The notes under the pieces: generated by a model
Seen by the model: only the letters and a program-made list of their open reading frames with translations
The model's database searches: none
What the model was told of the DNA's origin: nothing
Made by a program: the position numbers and the translations under genes
Part shown: positions 51,512-61,293 of the stretch, piece after piece
How positions within the stretch are numbered: position 1 is the first letter of the stretch
Layout of the letters: each line of letters opens with the position of its first letter
DNA from: Pseudomonadota bacterium
GTDB lineage: Bacteria; Pseudomonadota; Alphaproteobacteria; Caulobacterales; Caulobacteraceae
DNA: 64,000 nucleotides
Direction of reading: 5' to 3'
Assembly (NCBI GenBank): GCA_020161365.1
Contig: JAIUNU010000006.1
Span: 62,001-126,000, forward strand

Positions 51512-52258
51512 ATGACTCACACTGCTCGCCGCCTGCCCGCCATCGCCCTGCCCGCCCTGCTGGGTGGCGCGTTGCTGCTGGGCGCCGCCGCGCCGGCGCT
51601 GGCCCAAAGCAACGACGCGGCCTTCAAGGCTACGACCTTCACCCTGTCGGCCTATGGCGAGACCCAGGTGGCGCCGGACATGGCCACGATCACGCTGGGC
51701 GTCCAGACCGACGCGGCCACGGCGGCCGAGGCGCTGAAGGCCAACGGCGCGCGGATGAACCAGGTGATGGCCGCCCTGAAGAAGGCCGGGATCGCCGCGC
51801 GTGACATCCAGACCTCGAACCTGAGCCTGAACGCCCAGTACGCCTATGAGCAGAACCAGCCGCCCAAGCTGACCGGCTACCAGGCGTCGAACCAGGTGAC
51901 GATCACGGTGCGCGACCTCGCCAAGCTGGGCGCGGCGGTCGACGCCACGGTGGGCGCCGGCGCTAACACGGTCAATGGGATCAGCTTTGGCCTCGCCAAC
52001 CCGCAAGCCGCCGAGGACGCCGCGCGGCTCGCCGCCGTGAAGGCCTTGCAGGCCAAGGCCGAGCTCTACGGCCGCGCGACCGGCTACAAGGCCGTGCGCC
52101 TGGTCAATCTGAGCGAAGGCGGCGGTTATACGCCCGCCCCGCCGCCGATGCCGGTGTTCGCCATGGCCAAGCGCGAGATGGCCGACGCCACCAGCGTTTC
52201 GGCCGGCGAACTGAAGGTCCGCGTCGACGTCAGCGCGGTCTACGAAGTCAGCCAGTAA
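51512..52258 (+). CDS. SIMPL domain (DUF541) periplasmic protein
   Basis: A 248-residue protein with a signal peptide (PAIALPALLGGALLLGAAAPALA, cleavage near 32) and a SIMPL/DUF541 domain (FTLSAYGETQVAPDMATITLGVQTDA, LTGYQASNQVTITVRDL, VNGISFGLANPQAAEDAARLAAVKALQAKAELYGRATG). The family includes BP26 and YggE and is linked to oxidative stress and porin-like oligomers. ATG 51512 has GGAGAAAG; the longer frame begins outside the signal peptide. A strong terminator follows. Confidence 0.9.
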   Translation: MTHTARRLPAIALPALLGGALLLGAAAPALAQSNDAAFKATTFTLSAYGETQVAPDMATITLGVQTDAATAAEALKANGARMNQVMAALKKAGIAARDIQTSNLSLNAQYAYEQNQPPKLTGYQASNQVTITVRDLAKLGAAVDATVGAGANTVNGISFGLANPQAAEDAARLAAVKALQAKAELYGRATGYKAVRLVNLSEGGGYTPAPPPMPVFAMAKREMADATSVSAGELKVRVDVSAVYEVSQ

Positions 52259-52281
52259 TCCCGGCGACGGGACAGAAAAAG

Positions 52282-52318
52282 GCCGCCGTCGGGATGTCCC
52301 GGCGGCGGCTTGTTCTTT
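52282..52318 (+). terminator. Rho-independent terminator after SIMPL gene
   Basis: GCCGCCGTCGGGA (52282-52294) pairs with TCCCGGCGGCGGC (52297-52309), one mismatch, followed by TTGTTCTTTT. It lies between convergent genes and may also serve the minus strand. Confidence 0.85.
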
Positions 52319-52322
52319 TGGG

Positions 52323-52802
52323 TTAGAACCCGGCCTTCTCGAAGGCCTGCTCGACGCGGTCCTTGATCTCCAGGCCCGGGAGAGCGCGCTCGCCCTCCAT
52401 CACCGCCACATAGGTCAGGTTGCGCGCCGGCTTGCCCGCGCCGGTCGGCACCGGCCCGATCGCCCAGCCCACCGTGTTGCCGGGCGCCGAGCCGCTGTCG
52501 CAGCTGAAGAAGCGCGCGGGCTTGCCGAGGTTGGCCTGCAGCAGCTTTTCCGCCGTGGTCACGACACCGTCGCAGGTCGGCAGGTTGCGCGAGCAGGTGA
52601 CATAGCCGCCGCCCCGCCAGACCAGCTTGCCGCTGGCGGCGTCGGCGATCACCACGCAGGTCGATCCCGAACCGATCTGACGACCGATGGACTCGGCCAG
52701 AACCGTGTCATCGATCCCGTCGGGCAGCTTGGGCGAACAGGCGGTCAGGCTCGCTGCGGCGAGAACGACCAGCGCCCCGCTTTTCATCCAGGGGCGCGTC
52801 AT
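52323..52802 (-). CDS. Predicted lipoprotein of unknown function
   Basis: A 159-residue protein with a lipobox LTAC (C22) after a hydrophobic segment (LVVLAAASL). The mature protein has paired cysteines ([31 protein letters not shown]) that could form disulfides, and a late EIKDRVEQAFEKAGF helix. No family recognised. It lies three bases after panD and is likely co-transcribed with it. Confidence 0.78.
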   Translation of the reverse strand: MTRPWMKSGALVVLAAASLTACSPKLPDGIDDTVLAESIGRQIGSGSTCVVIADAASGKLVWRGGGYVTCSRNLPTCDGVVTTAEKLLQANLGKPARFFSCDSGSAPGNTVGWAIGPVPTGAGKPARNLTYVAVMEGERALPGLEIKDRVEQAFEKAGF

Positions 52803-52805
52803 CGA

Positions 52806-53162
52806 TCAGGCCGCCTTCTTGATCAGGTTGCCCTCGTCCAGCAGGACGACGGTCGGCGCGTAGTTGCGCGCCTCCTCGGCGGGCATCTGGCAGTAGGTGA
52901 CCACGATCACCAGGTCGTTCTTCTGCACCAGACGGGCGGCCGCGCCATTGACGCCGATCACCTTTGAGCCGCGCGGCGCCTCGATGGCGTAGGTGGTGAA
53001 GCGCGCGCCATTGGTGATGTTCAGCACGTCGACCTGCTCGTTCGGCAGGATGCCCGAGGCGTCCAGCAGGTCGCGGTCGATGGCGATCGAGCCCTCGTAA
53101 TCAAGGTCGGCCTGGGTCACCGTGGCGCGGTGCAGCTTGGCCTTCAGCATGGTGAGCAGCAT
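52806..53162 (-). CDS. panD: Aspartate 1-decarboxylase proenzyme
   Basis: A 118-residue pyruvoyl enzyme making beta-alanine for pantothenate and CoA. Self-cleavage occurs at G24-S25 (DYEGSIAID), giving the pyruvoyl group; [27 protein letters not shown] is conserved. ATG 53162 matches the E. coli-like start four residues before MLKAKLHRA; the frame open to 53273 is not used. It is followed by the lipoprotein gene. Confidence 0.95.
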
Positions 53163-53314
53163 GGCGGGGAAGCTTATCCCTTTGAATGAACTGGAATCTT
53201 CTGGGCCGCCACACACAAGGCCCCGGAACAGGTCCCGCCATATAGACACGAACCCGCGCCGGTTCAATCGCATGACCGAGGAAGGACCAAGGCCCAGGGC
53301 CTCGGCGCGGCTGG

Positions 53315-54184
53315 TCAGGTCGTAGCCGCCTTGAGGAAGCTGGTCATATCGGCCAGTAGCGGCGCCTTACCCCTGAACGGTCGCGAGAGCGCCAGCACCG
53401 CGCCGGCGTGGTCGACGCCGGCATAGTGCCGTTCCTCGACCTTTGCGCCCTTCTCCCGCAGGGCGGCGGCCAGCTTGCGGGTATTGCGCGGATAGACCGT
53501 GGTGTCCTTGTCGCCGGTCGCCAGGAAGGCCGCCGGGGCGTCTGGCCGGGCGAAGTTGACCGGCTGCGTCGCCGCGAGATCCGGCGCTTGCCCGAAGGTT
53601 CGCTCGGTCACCGGCCCCTTGAGCGGCAGGAAATCATAGGGCCCCGACAGGCCCGCGAAGGCGCGAACGGCTTTGCGCTGCACGCCGACGGCGTCGAGAT
53701 AGCGCGGGTCCAGCGCCAGCATGGCCGCATTGTAGGCGCCCGCCGAATGGCCGATAAGCACGATCCGCGCCGGATCGCCGCCGAGAGCGGCGGCGTTGTC
53801 GGCGGCCCAGCGCACCGCCTTGGCGCAGTCATCGAGAAAATCCGGAAAGCGCACCTCGGGGAACAAGCGGTAGTCCGGCGCCAGGGTGAGAAAGCCCTGA
53901 GCGGCGATGGCGCGAGCGGCCCAGCCATAGTCGCCCTTTCGGCCGCTGTCCCACGATCCGCCGTAGAAGAACACCGCGACGGGCGCGGGACCGTGAGCTA
54001 TCGGCGGAGCATAGATGTCGACGCCGCCGCGCGGACCATCCGTGTAGCGTGCGCCCCGGGCCTCTCGGCGCGCGGCGTCCTTGGGCGTGAAGGTGGCGAA
54101 CACCGAGAGCGGCGAGCACGCCGCCGTCACCGAGGCCGCCAAGGCGACCAGACCCGCACGCCGGCTCACGCTGCTCTCCGCCAT
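53315..54184 (-). CDS. Exported alpha/beta hydrolase (carboxylesterase/BD-FAE-like)
   Basis: A 289-residue esterase-like hydrolase. The N terminus ([18 protein letters not shown]) reads as a signal with a lipobox-like C23. Nucleophile S147 lies in IGHSAGA, with an oxyanion block FYGGSW (73-78), and acid and histidine in [12 protein letters not shown] and GVDHAGAV. It resembles small feruloyl- or acetyl-esterases of polysaccharide degradation. It stands alone between panD and the acyl-CoA synthetase. Confidence 0.86.
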
Positions 54185-54272
54185 ATCGCGATCTCCCTCA
54201 CCGCTCGCGATAACGCTACGCGCGCGGCGCGGGTTCGGATGCGGCGGATCGCCCTCATCGCTGCCTCGGTCG

Positions 54273-56063
54273 CTACAGCTTGAAGCCGCCGCTCTCGATC
54301 TTGCTGCAAAGCGTCTTGGTGATCTTCACATAGCCCTTGGAAGGATCACGGAAGTACAGCGGGTCCTTGGTCTTGGACGGATCGAAGCCGTCGTTGACTA
54401 GGTCGATCTTGCGGTACTTGAAGGTGCCCGTGGTCTCGATCGCCTTCTGGAGCCGCAGGAACAGTGGACGGGCGTAGCTGGGCAGGCTCTCGTCGACATA
54501 TTTGGCGAACGCCTCCAGATCGAGGTCGCCCTCCGTCACCAGCGAGGCCATGCCCGCCTTGCCGTCGAGATCGCCCACCTTGACGCCGTAAACATTGACC
54601 TCCTGCACGCCCTCGAAGCCGGCGAGGCGCTCGGACACCTCGGAGGTCGCGACATTCTCGCCCTTCCAGCGGAAGGTGTCACCGATCCGGTCGATGAAGT
54701 AGATGTAGCCGTCGTGATCGACCTTCATCAGGTCGCCCGTGCGGAACCACGCGTCGCCCTTTTCGAAGACGTCGTGCAGCACCTTCTTCTCGGTGGCGGC
54801 CTTGTCGGCGTATCCGGTGAAGTTCGAGCGCGCATCGCTGCCGATATGGCCGATGCACTCGCCGACCTCTTCAGGCCCCGCCTCGATGCAACAGCCGTCG
54901 GGGCCGCGAACGGGCATCTCGTGCTCGACGTCGAACTTGACGATCCTGAAGTTGAACTTCTTGCGCAGATAGCCCGGGATCCGGCCGATCGCGCCGCGCT
55001 TGCCATCGAAATTGAAGAACGAGACGTTCCCCTCGGTGGCGCCGTAGAACTCCAGAACGTCGCCGACCTTGAAGCGGTCCAGCATGTCGTCCCAGACATC
55101 GGCGCGCAGACCGTTGCCGAAGATCATGCGGATCTTGTGGGCGCGCTCCAGCTCGTGCTCGGGCTGGTTGGCGAGATACCGGCAAAGCTCGCCGATATAG
55201 ACGAACATGGTGCACTGCTCGGCCACGACCTCGGGCCAGAAGTGGGTGGCCGAGAACTTTTTTCGAAGCACCACCGAGCCGCCGTTCAGCAGCGCTGCGC
55301 CCAGGGCGCAGAGCCCGCCGGTCGCGTGGTAGAGCGGCAGGGTGATGTAGATCCGATCGGTGTCCTTGGCTCCGGTCGAGCCGGCGAACCCGCGCATATA
55401 GAGCTGAGCGCGCATGTGCGTGATGCGCGCGGCCTTGGGCAGGCCAGTGGTGCCGCTAGTGTAGATGTAGAGGGCCGTATCGGAGGCGGTCAGCCCCTCG
55501 CGGGCGGTCTCGCGATCGGGACGCAGATGACTGCAGCTCTTCAGGGCCTTCAGGAGGTCGCGCTGGTCGTCGTGCACGGGGCCCAGCACCCACTGCTGCA
55601 TGTGCCGCTCGAGTTGCCCCTTCACGTCCTCGAAACAGGGCGAGGTTTCGGGATCGACAATGCAGTGCATGGCCTGAGAGATGTTCAGGCAGTGAGCCAG
55701 CGCCGCGCCGGTCAACTGGTTGTTGATCAGGGCCGTGGCGACCCCGACCTTGCTCAGGCCATACCAGATCGCCAGGTATTCCAAGCGGTTGGGCATGAAC
55801 AGCGCGACCGTCTGGCCGCGCGTCAGGCCCAGCCCCTTGGCCCAGTGCGCGTAGCGGTTCGCCATGGCGTCCAGCTCGGCGTAGCTGATCGTCTTGCCTT
55901 CGAAGGTGATGGCGGGACGCGCGCCCCATTTGTCGACGGCGGATTCCAGATCATCACAGACCAGATTGGCGCTGTCGGGAGCGATGGTCTTCACGCGCTT
56001 TAGCGTCCGGGACAGTCCCTTCAGAAATCGGATTTCCCGTTGAATCTTCTGGCCCAAACGCAT
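54273..56063 (-). CDS. Long-chain/very-long-chain acyl-CoA synthetase (AMP-forming)
   Basis: A 596-residue ANL enzyme activating fatty acids with ATP and CoA. The P-loop-like motif is YIYTSGTTGLPKAA, followed by YGATEGNVSFF, WFRTGDL and the C-terminal YIYFIDRIGDTFRWKGENVATSEV. The EGNVSFF and KGENVATSEV forms resemble the FATP/bile-acid CoA ligase (long-chain acyl-CoA synthetase) subgroup. ATG 56063 has AGGGAG; an ATG eight codons earlier is less well placed. No signal peptide. Confidence 0.93.
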   Translation of the reverse strand: MRLGQKIQREIRFLKGLSRTLKRVKTIAPDSANLVCDDLESAVDKWGARPAITFEGKTISYAELDAMANRYAHWAKGLGLTRGQTVALFMPNRLEYLAIWYGLSKVGVATALINNQLTGAALAHCLNISQAMHCIVDPETSPCFEDVKGQLERHMQQWVLGPVHDDQRDLLKALKSCSHLRPDRETAREGLTASDTALYIYTSGTTGLPKAARITHMRAQLYMRGFAGSTGAKDTDRIYITLPLYHATGGLCALGAALLNGGSVVLRKKFSATHFWPEVVAEQCTMFVYIGELCRYLANQPEHELERAHKIRMIFGNGLRADVWDDMLDRFKVGDVLEFYGATEGNVSFFNFDGKRGAIGRIPGYLRKKFNFRIVKFDVEHEMPVRGPDGCCIEAGPEEVGECIGHIGSDARSNFTGYADKAATEKKVLHDVFEKGDAWFRTGDLMKVDHDGYIYFIDRIGDTFRWKGENVATSEVSERLAGFEGVQEVNVYGVKVGDLDGKAGMASLVTEGDLDLEAFAKYVDESLPSYARPLFLRLQKAIETTGTFKYRKIDLVNDGFDPSKTKDPLYFRDPSKGYVKITKTLCSKIESGGFKL

Positions 56064-56154
56064 TCGTCTCTCCCTTGGAGCAACCATTGGAGAGCCCCGC
56101 GCGGCGGGTCAAGACGCCGCGTGCTGCAATGCAAACCTATCGACGTTCTGTGAC

Positions 56155-57063
56155 TTAACCAGGAACGCGGAATCGAACCTCGTTACGCTTGAAGTCCATA
56201 GAGACCCTGTCGAAGCGCTGCAGGATATCAACACCGATCACGATCGCGGGTTGTTCACGAAAGCCCCAATAATCGAAGGTATGGATTGGTCCGAACACCA
56301 GCGGAATATTACGTAGCGTCATCCCCCCTAGCGTCAAACGGGATAGGGTCCCCGCTCTTCCAGCGAGGACCTGCCCCGTGACGCTCCGGAGCTCCGTGGC
56401 CCTCAGTTCGCCGATCAGCGCGTTGTTCTGTTTCGCGGCCTCGAGCATCGCCAAGTTTCCGACGGTGGTAGTGGAACCGCTATCAACGAACGCGACAAGA
56501 CGCTGAAGCGGCATCAGAGCATCGATTAGGGTCAAGCCGCTTCGTAGGAGCTTCGATTTCACAATCACGGTCCGGACATCGGGCACGGGCAAAGCCTCGC
56601 CGACGGTCATCCGCCTTTGCCTGAAATCGAGGAGCAAGCTGGCGCGAGCCAGCCATTCCAAGCCAAGGACCCCGTCCATCCGCAGCTGTTCGCGGGGCAA
56701 CACCGAAACAACTAGGTCACTCCTAACCCGCCTTCCGACAGCCAAACGGGCCACACGGGCGGTGGCGACCGTTTGCGTTCCGGCGATACTGTGGAGACGG
56801 CTCTCGGCCCCGCGCGGTAGACCCAGCTGGAAGGCTAGCTCGGCCGCTATAACCGAACTGTTGGCGCCCGTATCGACCAGAAAGTCGAATGGACCGAAAG
56901 TGTTCACATATGCCTGAACCGTCAGACGGCGCGCCGTGTCCAAGTACCTCAGGGGGTCGGGCGCAGGCAGGTTGCCTTGGTCGGTGACTACGGCGTCAGA
57001 AGTCAACGCGCCGCCAGAGATCAGTCTAAGCAACGCGCGGCGTGAAAAGCCGAATTCAGACAT
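56155..57063 (-). CDS. Exported two-domain retropepsin-like aspartic protease
   Basis: A 302-residue protein with a twin-arginine-like N terminus (FSRRALLRLISGGALTS) and two clan AA aspartic protease half-domains in one chain: D64-T-G (FLVDTGANSS) and D194-S-G (AFVDSGSTTT), each with a following hydrophobic GLEWL or GVDIL block. Fused retropepsin-like halves would make an active-site dyad without dimerisation. Function is unknown. An 8-bp hairpin lies two bases before the ATG. A 75-base gap separates it from the DAHP synthase stop upstream. Confidence 0.82.
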   Translation of the reverse strand: MSEFGFSRRALLRLISGGALTSDAVVTDQGNLPAPDPLRYLDTARRLTVQAYVNTFGPFDFLVDTGANSSVIAAELAFQLGLPRGAESRLHSIAGTQTVATARVARLAVGRRVRSDLVVSVLPREQLRMDGVLGLEWLARASLLLDFRQRRMTVGEALPVPDVRTVIVKSKLLRSGLTLIDALMPLQRLVAFVDSGSTTTVGNLAMLEAAKQNNALIGELRATELRSVTGQVLAGRAGTLSRLTLGGMTLRNIPLVFGPIHTFDYWGFREQPAIVIGVDILQRFDRVSMDFKRNEVRFRVPG

Positions 57064-57088
57064 CGGCGTCCTCCCCTTAGGAGGACGC
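57064..57088 (-). promoter_or_regulatory. Hairpin covering ribosome-binding site of the aspartic protease gene
   Basis: On the minus strand GCGTCCTC (57088-57081) pairs with GAGGACGC (57073-57066) around the 7-base loop CTAAGGG, and the ATG follows two bases later. The Shine-Dalgarno GGGGAGGA spans loop and 3' arm. Confidence 0.4.
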
Positions 57089-57138
57089 TATACGGGCCAA
57101 GAAAGCGGCGCTAGAGAGCGTCGCGCGGGGACGCGTCG

Positions 57139-58518
57139 CTAACCCGCCGCCTGACGGCGTTGGTCGTCGCGAGCGGCCTTCAGCTTTTCAGCCACGAGGA
57201 AGGCCAGCTCCAACGCCTGCTCACCGTTCAAGCGCGGGTCGCAGTGGGTATGATAGCGGTCGCCGAGGTCGGTTTCCGACACGGCGCGCGCCCCGCCCAG
57301 GCACTCGGTGACGTTCTGGCCGGTCATCTCCAGGTGCACGCCGCCCGGATGCACACCCTCGGCCTGGGCGATCTCGACGAAGCTCTTCACCTCGGACAGG
57401 ATCCGGTCGAACGGGCGGGTCTTGTAGCCCGTCGAGGCCTTCAGCGTATTGCCGTGCATCGGGTCGGTGGCCCAGACCACCGCGCGACCAGCCGACTTGG
57501 TCGCCTTCATCAGGCGCGGCAGGCGGTCGGCGATCTTGTCCGAACCAAAGCGCCCGTAAAGGGTCAGGCGGCCGGGCTCATTGTGCGGGTTCAGAACGTC
57601 GATCAGACGCAGCAGGTCGTCGCCTTCCATGGTCGGACCGCACTTGAGGCCGATCGGGTTTTTCACGCCGCGCATGAACTCGACGTGGGCGCCGTCCAGC
57701 TGGCGAGTCCGTTCGCCGATCCACAGCAGGTGGGCGCTGGTGTCGTACCAGTCACCCGAGGTGCTATCGACGCGGGTCATGGCTTCCTCGAAGCCCAGCA
57801 GCAGGGCTTCGTGGCTGGTGAAGAACTCGACGCGGCGCAGGTCGGGCTGAGTGTCGGGCGTGACGCCCACCGCCGACATGAAGGTCAGGGCTTCGCTGAT
57901 CTTCTCCGAGAGCTCGCGGTAGCGGGCGCCCTGCGGGCTGTCGCCGACGAAACCCAGTGTCCAGCGGTGGATGTTATAGAGGTCGGCGTAGCCGCCGCTG
58001 GCGAAGGCGCGCAGCAGGTTCAGCGTCGCAGCCGACTGTCCATAGGCTTTCAGCAGGCGGTCGGGATCCGGAACCCGCTCGGCCTCGTTGAAGTCCATGC
58101 CGTTGATGATGTCGCCGCGATAGGACGGCAGGGTCACGTCGCCCTGGACCTCGATCGGCTCCGAGCGCGGCTTGGCGAACTGGCCGGCGATGCGGCCCAC
58201 CTTCACCACCGGCTTGCCGCCAGCGAAGGTCAGCACCACCGCCATCTGCAGGATCAGGCGGAAGGTGTCGCGGATGTTGTCGGCGTGGAATTCCTTGAAG
58301 CTCTCGGCGCAGTCACCGCCTTGCAGCAGGAACGCCCGCCCCTCGGCCACCTCGCCGAGCTGGCTTTTCAATCGGCGCGCCTCGCCGGCGAACACGAGCG
58401 GCGGCATCTGGCGAAGCGTCTGCTCAACCCGTTCGACAGCGCCCGCGTCCGGATAGTCGGCGGGGATGTGCTTGGCGGGTTTGGCTCTCCAGGCGGCGGG
58501 GGTCCAACGGGCGGTCAT
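57139..58518 (-). CDS. Class II 3-deoxy-D-arabino-heptulosonate 7-phosphate synthase
   Basis: A 459-residue plant-type (AroAII) enzyme condensing PEP and erythrose 4-phosphate, the first step of aromatic amino acid synthesis. Diagnostic segments are [70 protein letters not shown] and [15 protein letters not shown]. Length fits the family. It stands alone between two terminated units. Confidence 0.97.
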   Translation of the reverse strand: MTARWTPAAWRAKPAKHIPADYPDAGAVERVEQTLRQMPPLVFAGEARRLKSQLGEVAEGRAFLLQGGDCAESFKEFHADNIRDTFRLILQMAVVLTFAGGKPVVKVGRIAGQFAKPRSEPIEVQGDVTLPSYRGDIINGMDFNEAERVPDPDRLLKAYGQSAATLNLLRAFASGGYADLYNIHRWTLGFVGDSPQGARYRELSEKISEALTFMSAVGVTPDTQPDLRRVEFFTSHEALLLGFEEAMTRVDSTSGDWYDTSAHLLWIGERTRQLDGAHVEFMRGVKNPIGLKCGPTMEGDDLLRLIDVLNPHNEPGRLTLYGRFGSDKIADRLPRLMKATKSAGRAVVWATDPMHGNTLKASTGYKTRPFDRILSEVKSFVEIAQAEGVHPGGVHLEMTGQNVTECLGGARAVSETDLGDRYHTHCDPRLNGEQALELAFLVAEKLKAARDDQRRQAAG

Positions 58519-58576
58519 GTCGAGGCTCGATAACTACAAAGGGCGCGGTAGATACCGCAGAACAAGAGAAAAGGCA

Positions 58577-58604
58577 AAATCGTGCGGGCAAAGCCCGCCG
58601 ATTT
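58577..58604 (-). terminator. Terminator of the glmU-rpiA-gor-ligase operon
   Basis: On the minus strand AAATCGGCGGGC pairs with GCCCGC-A-CGATTT (one bulged A) around TTT, then a T run and GCCTTTT. It lies between the O-antigen ligase stop and the DAHP synthase start. Confidence 0.65.
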
Positions 58605-58631
58605 ACCCGGGAGGGAATATTCGTTGCAGAA

Positions 58632-59855
58632 CTACCAACGCAATGCGCTCGATTTTTGCGCTACGGCGCAAGCGATGGCCGTCAATGCGCCTAGCGCCAG
58701 CCACCACTCCTGCCAGACGCCGAAGCTCAACCCGCCGATGACAAGATAGGAGACGGTCGCCGCCGCCGCCATGGCGCCGTCCCGCCGATTTTCGCCTGTC
58801 CAGGCGACGATGCGATAGATGATCCAGGCAAAAAAGGCAGCGGCAAGCGCCGGGCCCATCGACCCGAGCTCCAGCCATAGCTGCAACGCGGCATTGTGGG
58901 TGTGAAGGGGAATGGCCGGGCCGAAGGTGCGGCTGGCGTCGATGCCCCAGCCCCGCAAGGCGTGCTCGACGATCTTGTCGGCGGTGAACGCCCAGATGTT
59001 CAGGCGATGGTCCCACGACGGGGGCGCGATCTGGTGCAGCCAGGCGAAGAGTCCCGAACGCACCCCCCACAGAACCACCAGCGGCGCGAAGACAAACAGC
59101 GCCGAGACCACCGGGATCAACGCGCGCACAAAAGGCTTGCCGGTCAGTCGCGTCCCAAGCCAGGCGACGCCGCCCAGAAACAGCGCCGCGATCGGCGCAT
59201 CAGCGCCCGTCAGGTGCGCCCCCACGACAATGCAGGCCGCCATCAGCGCGATCAGCAGATTGCGCCCACGAAACGACCAGGCGTCCAGGATTCGCACACA
59301 GGGCCAGAAGAGCAGGATCGCCGGATAGGTCGCCTGCGAGACCTTCACCACAGCGAGGTCGGGCCGAATCGGTTCCTCGGTGAGATTGTGCAACCCCTGA
59401 TATATGACCGCCTTCAGCATGCCATCTACACAGGTGATAAGCGCCAACAGCGCCACGCCCGCGAGCATCACCTTGCCCGCCAGGCGCGCCGAGCGTTGCG
59501 ACATCTGCGACAAGGCGGCGACGGCGGAGCCATATAACGCCAGCTGAAACAGCAGCTTCAGCGCGGTGAACTTCTCAAGGTCCTTGCCGCGCCGAAGGTC
59601 CGCCAGATGCGGCGCGGCCGGACTCCAGTTCAGGCTTAGCAGGGCCCACCCGACAAGGACGATCAGCGCGAACACAGGCAGCAGCGGCGGCCTCGATCTT
59701 ACCAGCGTGGGCGCCGCCAACAGGCCAACCAAACTCAGCAAGGCCGCGTACCAGAGCGGGATCAGGTAACCGACGAGCGGCGTCATCACCATCGCGAAGA
59801 CGGCAAGCGCGCCCAACCATCGGGTCCGCCGCTCAGGAACGCTCGCCAGGATCAT
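58632..59855 (-). CDS. O-antigen ligase/polymerase family membrane protein (Wzy_C)
   Basis: A 407-residue polytopic membrane protein with about 11 segments and a large loop containing LRGWGIDASRTFGPAIPLHTHNAALQLWLELGSMG, the Wzy_C signature with the conserved arginine and histidine. It polymerises or ligates surface glycans to lipid carriers or lipid A. ATG 59855 overlaps the gor stop as ATGA; the longer frame is antisense noise. It ends the coupled operon. Confidence 0.88.
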   Translation of the reverse strand: MILASVPERRTRWLGALAVFAMVMTPLVGYLIPLWYAALLSLVGLLAAPTLVRSRPPLLPVFALIVLVGWALLSLNWSPAAPHLADLRRGKDLEKFTALKLLFQLALYGSAVAALSQMSQRSARLAGKVMLAGVALLALITCVDGMLKAVIYQGLHNLTEEPIRPDLAVVKVSQATYPAILLFWPCVRILDAWSFRGRNLLIALMAACIVVGAHLTGADAPIAALFLGGVAWLGTRLTGKPFVRALIPVVSALFVFAPLVVLWGVRSGLFAWLHQIAPPSWDHRLNIWAFTADKIVEHALRGWGIDASRTFGPAIPLHTHNAALQLWLELGSMGPALAAAFFAWIIYRIVAWTGENRRDGAMAAAATVSYLVIGGLSFGVWQEWWLALGALTAIACAVAQKSSALRW

Positions 59856-61252
59856 CCAATCCCGCCGACTTCGGCCGGAATGTACTTCTCGCGCATTGTC
59901 ACGAGTTCCTCGGCGAGGGTCGGGTGCACCGCGCAGGTGGAATCCCACTGTGGCTTGGTCACGCCCATCTTCACCGCGATCGCCGCCATCTGGATGATCT
60001 CGGGCGAGTCTGGGCCGACCACATGGACGCCGACAATCCGCTGATCGTCCTGCTTGACCACCAGCTTGATCAGACACCGCTCCTGGCCACCGTAGAAGGT
60101 GACCTTCATCGGCCGGAAGACCGAGCGATAGATATCGACCTTGCCGAACGCCTGCCGCGCCTCGGCCTCGCTCATGCCCACCGCGCCGACGGGCGGCTGC
60201 GAGAAGACCGCCGAAGCGACCAGCTCATGGTCGAAAGTGGTCGGATTGCCGTAGAACTCGGTCTGGGCGAAGGCCGCGCCCTCGCGGATCGCCACCGGGG
60301 TCAGGTTGATCCGGTCGGTTACGTCGCCGACCGCCCAGATGCTGTCGACATTGGTCTTCGAGAACTTGTCGACCGCGATCGCGCCCTTGTCGTTCAGCTT
60401 CACACCAGCTTTCTCCAGGCCCAGCCCCTGGACATAGGGCTCACGACCGGTGGCGAACATCACCGCCTCGGTCTCGAAAGTCAGGTCGTTGCTCAGCGTG
60501 CTGAGCAGTCGCCCATCTTCCAGCTTCTCGATGCTCTTGTGAGAGCAGCCCAGGACGACCTTGATCCCGCGCTTCTCCAGTTCGTCGGCCAGATGCATCC
60601 GCACATCGTCGTCAAAGCCGCGCAGGATGTTGGCGCCGCGATAGAGCAGCGTCGTCTGGACACCCAGGCCCGCATAAATTCCGGCGAACTCGACCGCGAT
60701 ATAACCGCCTCCGACCACCAGCACGCTCTTGGGCAGGGTCGGAAGATGGAACGCCTCGTCCGAGGTGATACCCAGCTCCGCACCCGGGAAGTCAGGGCGC
60801 ACGGGACGTCCGCCGGTAGCGACCAGGATCTTACGGGCGGTGTAGGTCCCAGCGTCGCTGCTGCCCTCCTTCGGCAGAACCTCGACGGTGTGGGCGTCGA
60901 CGATCTGAGCGCGGCCGTGCAGCAGGTGCGCGCCCGCCTTCTGGAGGTTGGTCACGTAGATCCCGGACAAACGGGCGATCTCGACGTCCTTCTCGTGCAG
61001 GAAAGTCTTCCAGTCGAACCGGGCGTCGTCGATCGTCCAGCCATAGCCCTTGGCCGTCTTCAACTGGCTGGTGACCTCGCTGGCGTAGACCATGAACTTC
61101 TTGGGCACGCACCCGCGGATCACGCACGTGCCGCCCACACGGTACTCCTCCGCCACGGCGACCTTGGCGCCGCTCAGCGCCGCCAGCCGCGCGGCCCGCA
61201 CGCCGCCAGAACCCGCGCCGATAACGAAGAGGTCGAAGTCGTAGTCAGCCAT
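59852..61252 (-). CDS. gor: Glutathione-disulfide reductase
   Basis: A 466-residue NADPH-dependent flavoenzyme reducing glutathione disulfide. FAD motif GAGSGGVRAARLAA, redox pair C43/C48 (GGTCVIRGCVPKKFMVYASE), NADPH motif VVGGGYIAVEFAGIYAGLG and C-terminal CAVHPTLAEELVTMR with catalytic His are complete. It follows rpiA by 41 bases and is coupled to the O-antigen ligase gene. Confidence 0.95.
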   Translation of the reverse strand: MADYDFDLFVIGAGSGGVRAARLAALSGAKVAVAEEYRVGGTCVIRGCVPKKFMVYASEVTSQLKTAKGYGWTIDDARFDWKTFLHEKDVEIARLSGIYVTNLQKAGAHLLHGRAQIVDAHTVEVLPKEGSSDAGTYTARKILVATGGRPVRPDFPGAELGITSDEAFHLPTLPKSVLVVGGGYIAVEFAGIYAGLGVQTTLLYRGANILRGFDDDVRMHLADELEKRGIKVVLGCSHKSIEKLEDGRLLSTLSNDLTFETEAVMFATGREPYVQGLGLEKAGVKLNDKGAIAVDKFSKTNVDSIWAVGDVTDRINLTPVAIREGAAFAQTEFYGNPTTFDHELVASAVFSQPPVGAVGMSEAEARQAFGKVDIYRSVFRPMKVTFYGGQERCLIKLVVKQDDQRIVGVHVVGPDSPEIIQMAAIAVKMGVTKPQWDSTCAVHPTLAEELVTMREKYIPAEVGGIG

Positions 61253-61293
61253 CAGCGGCCTCCGGAAGCGAAACGGTCGGCTTATGTAGGACG

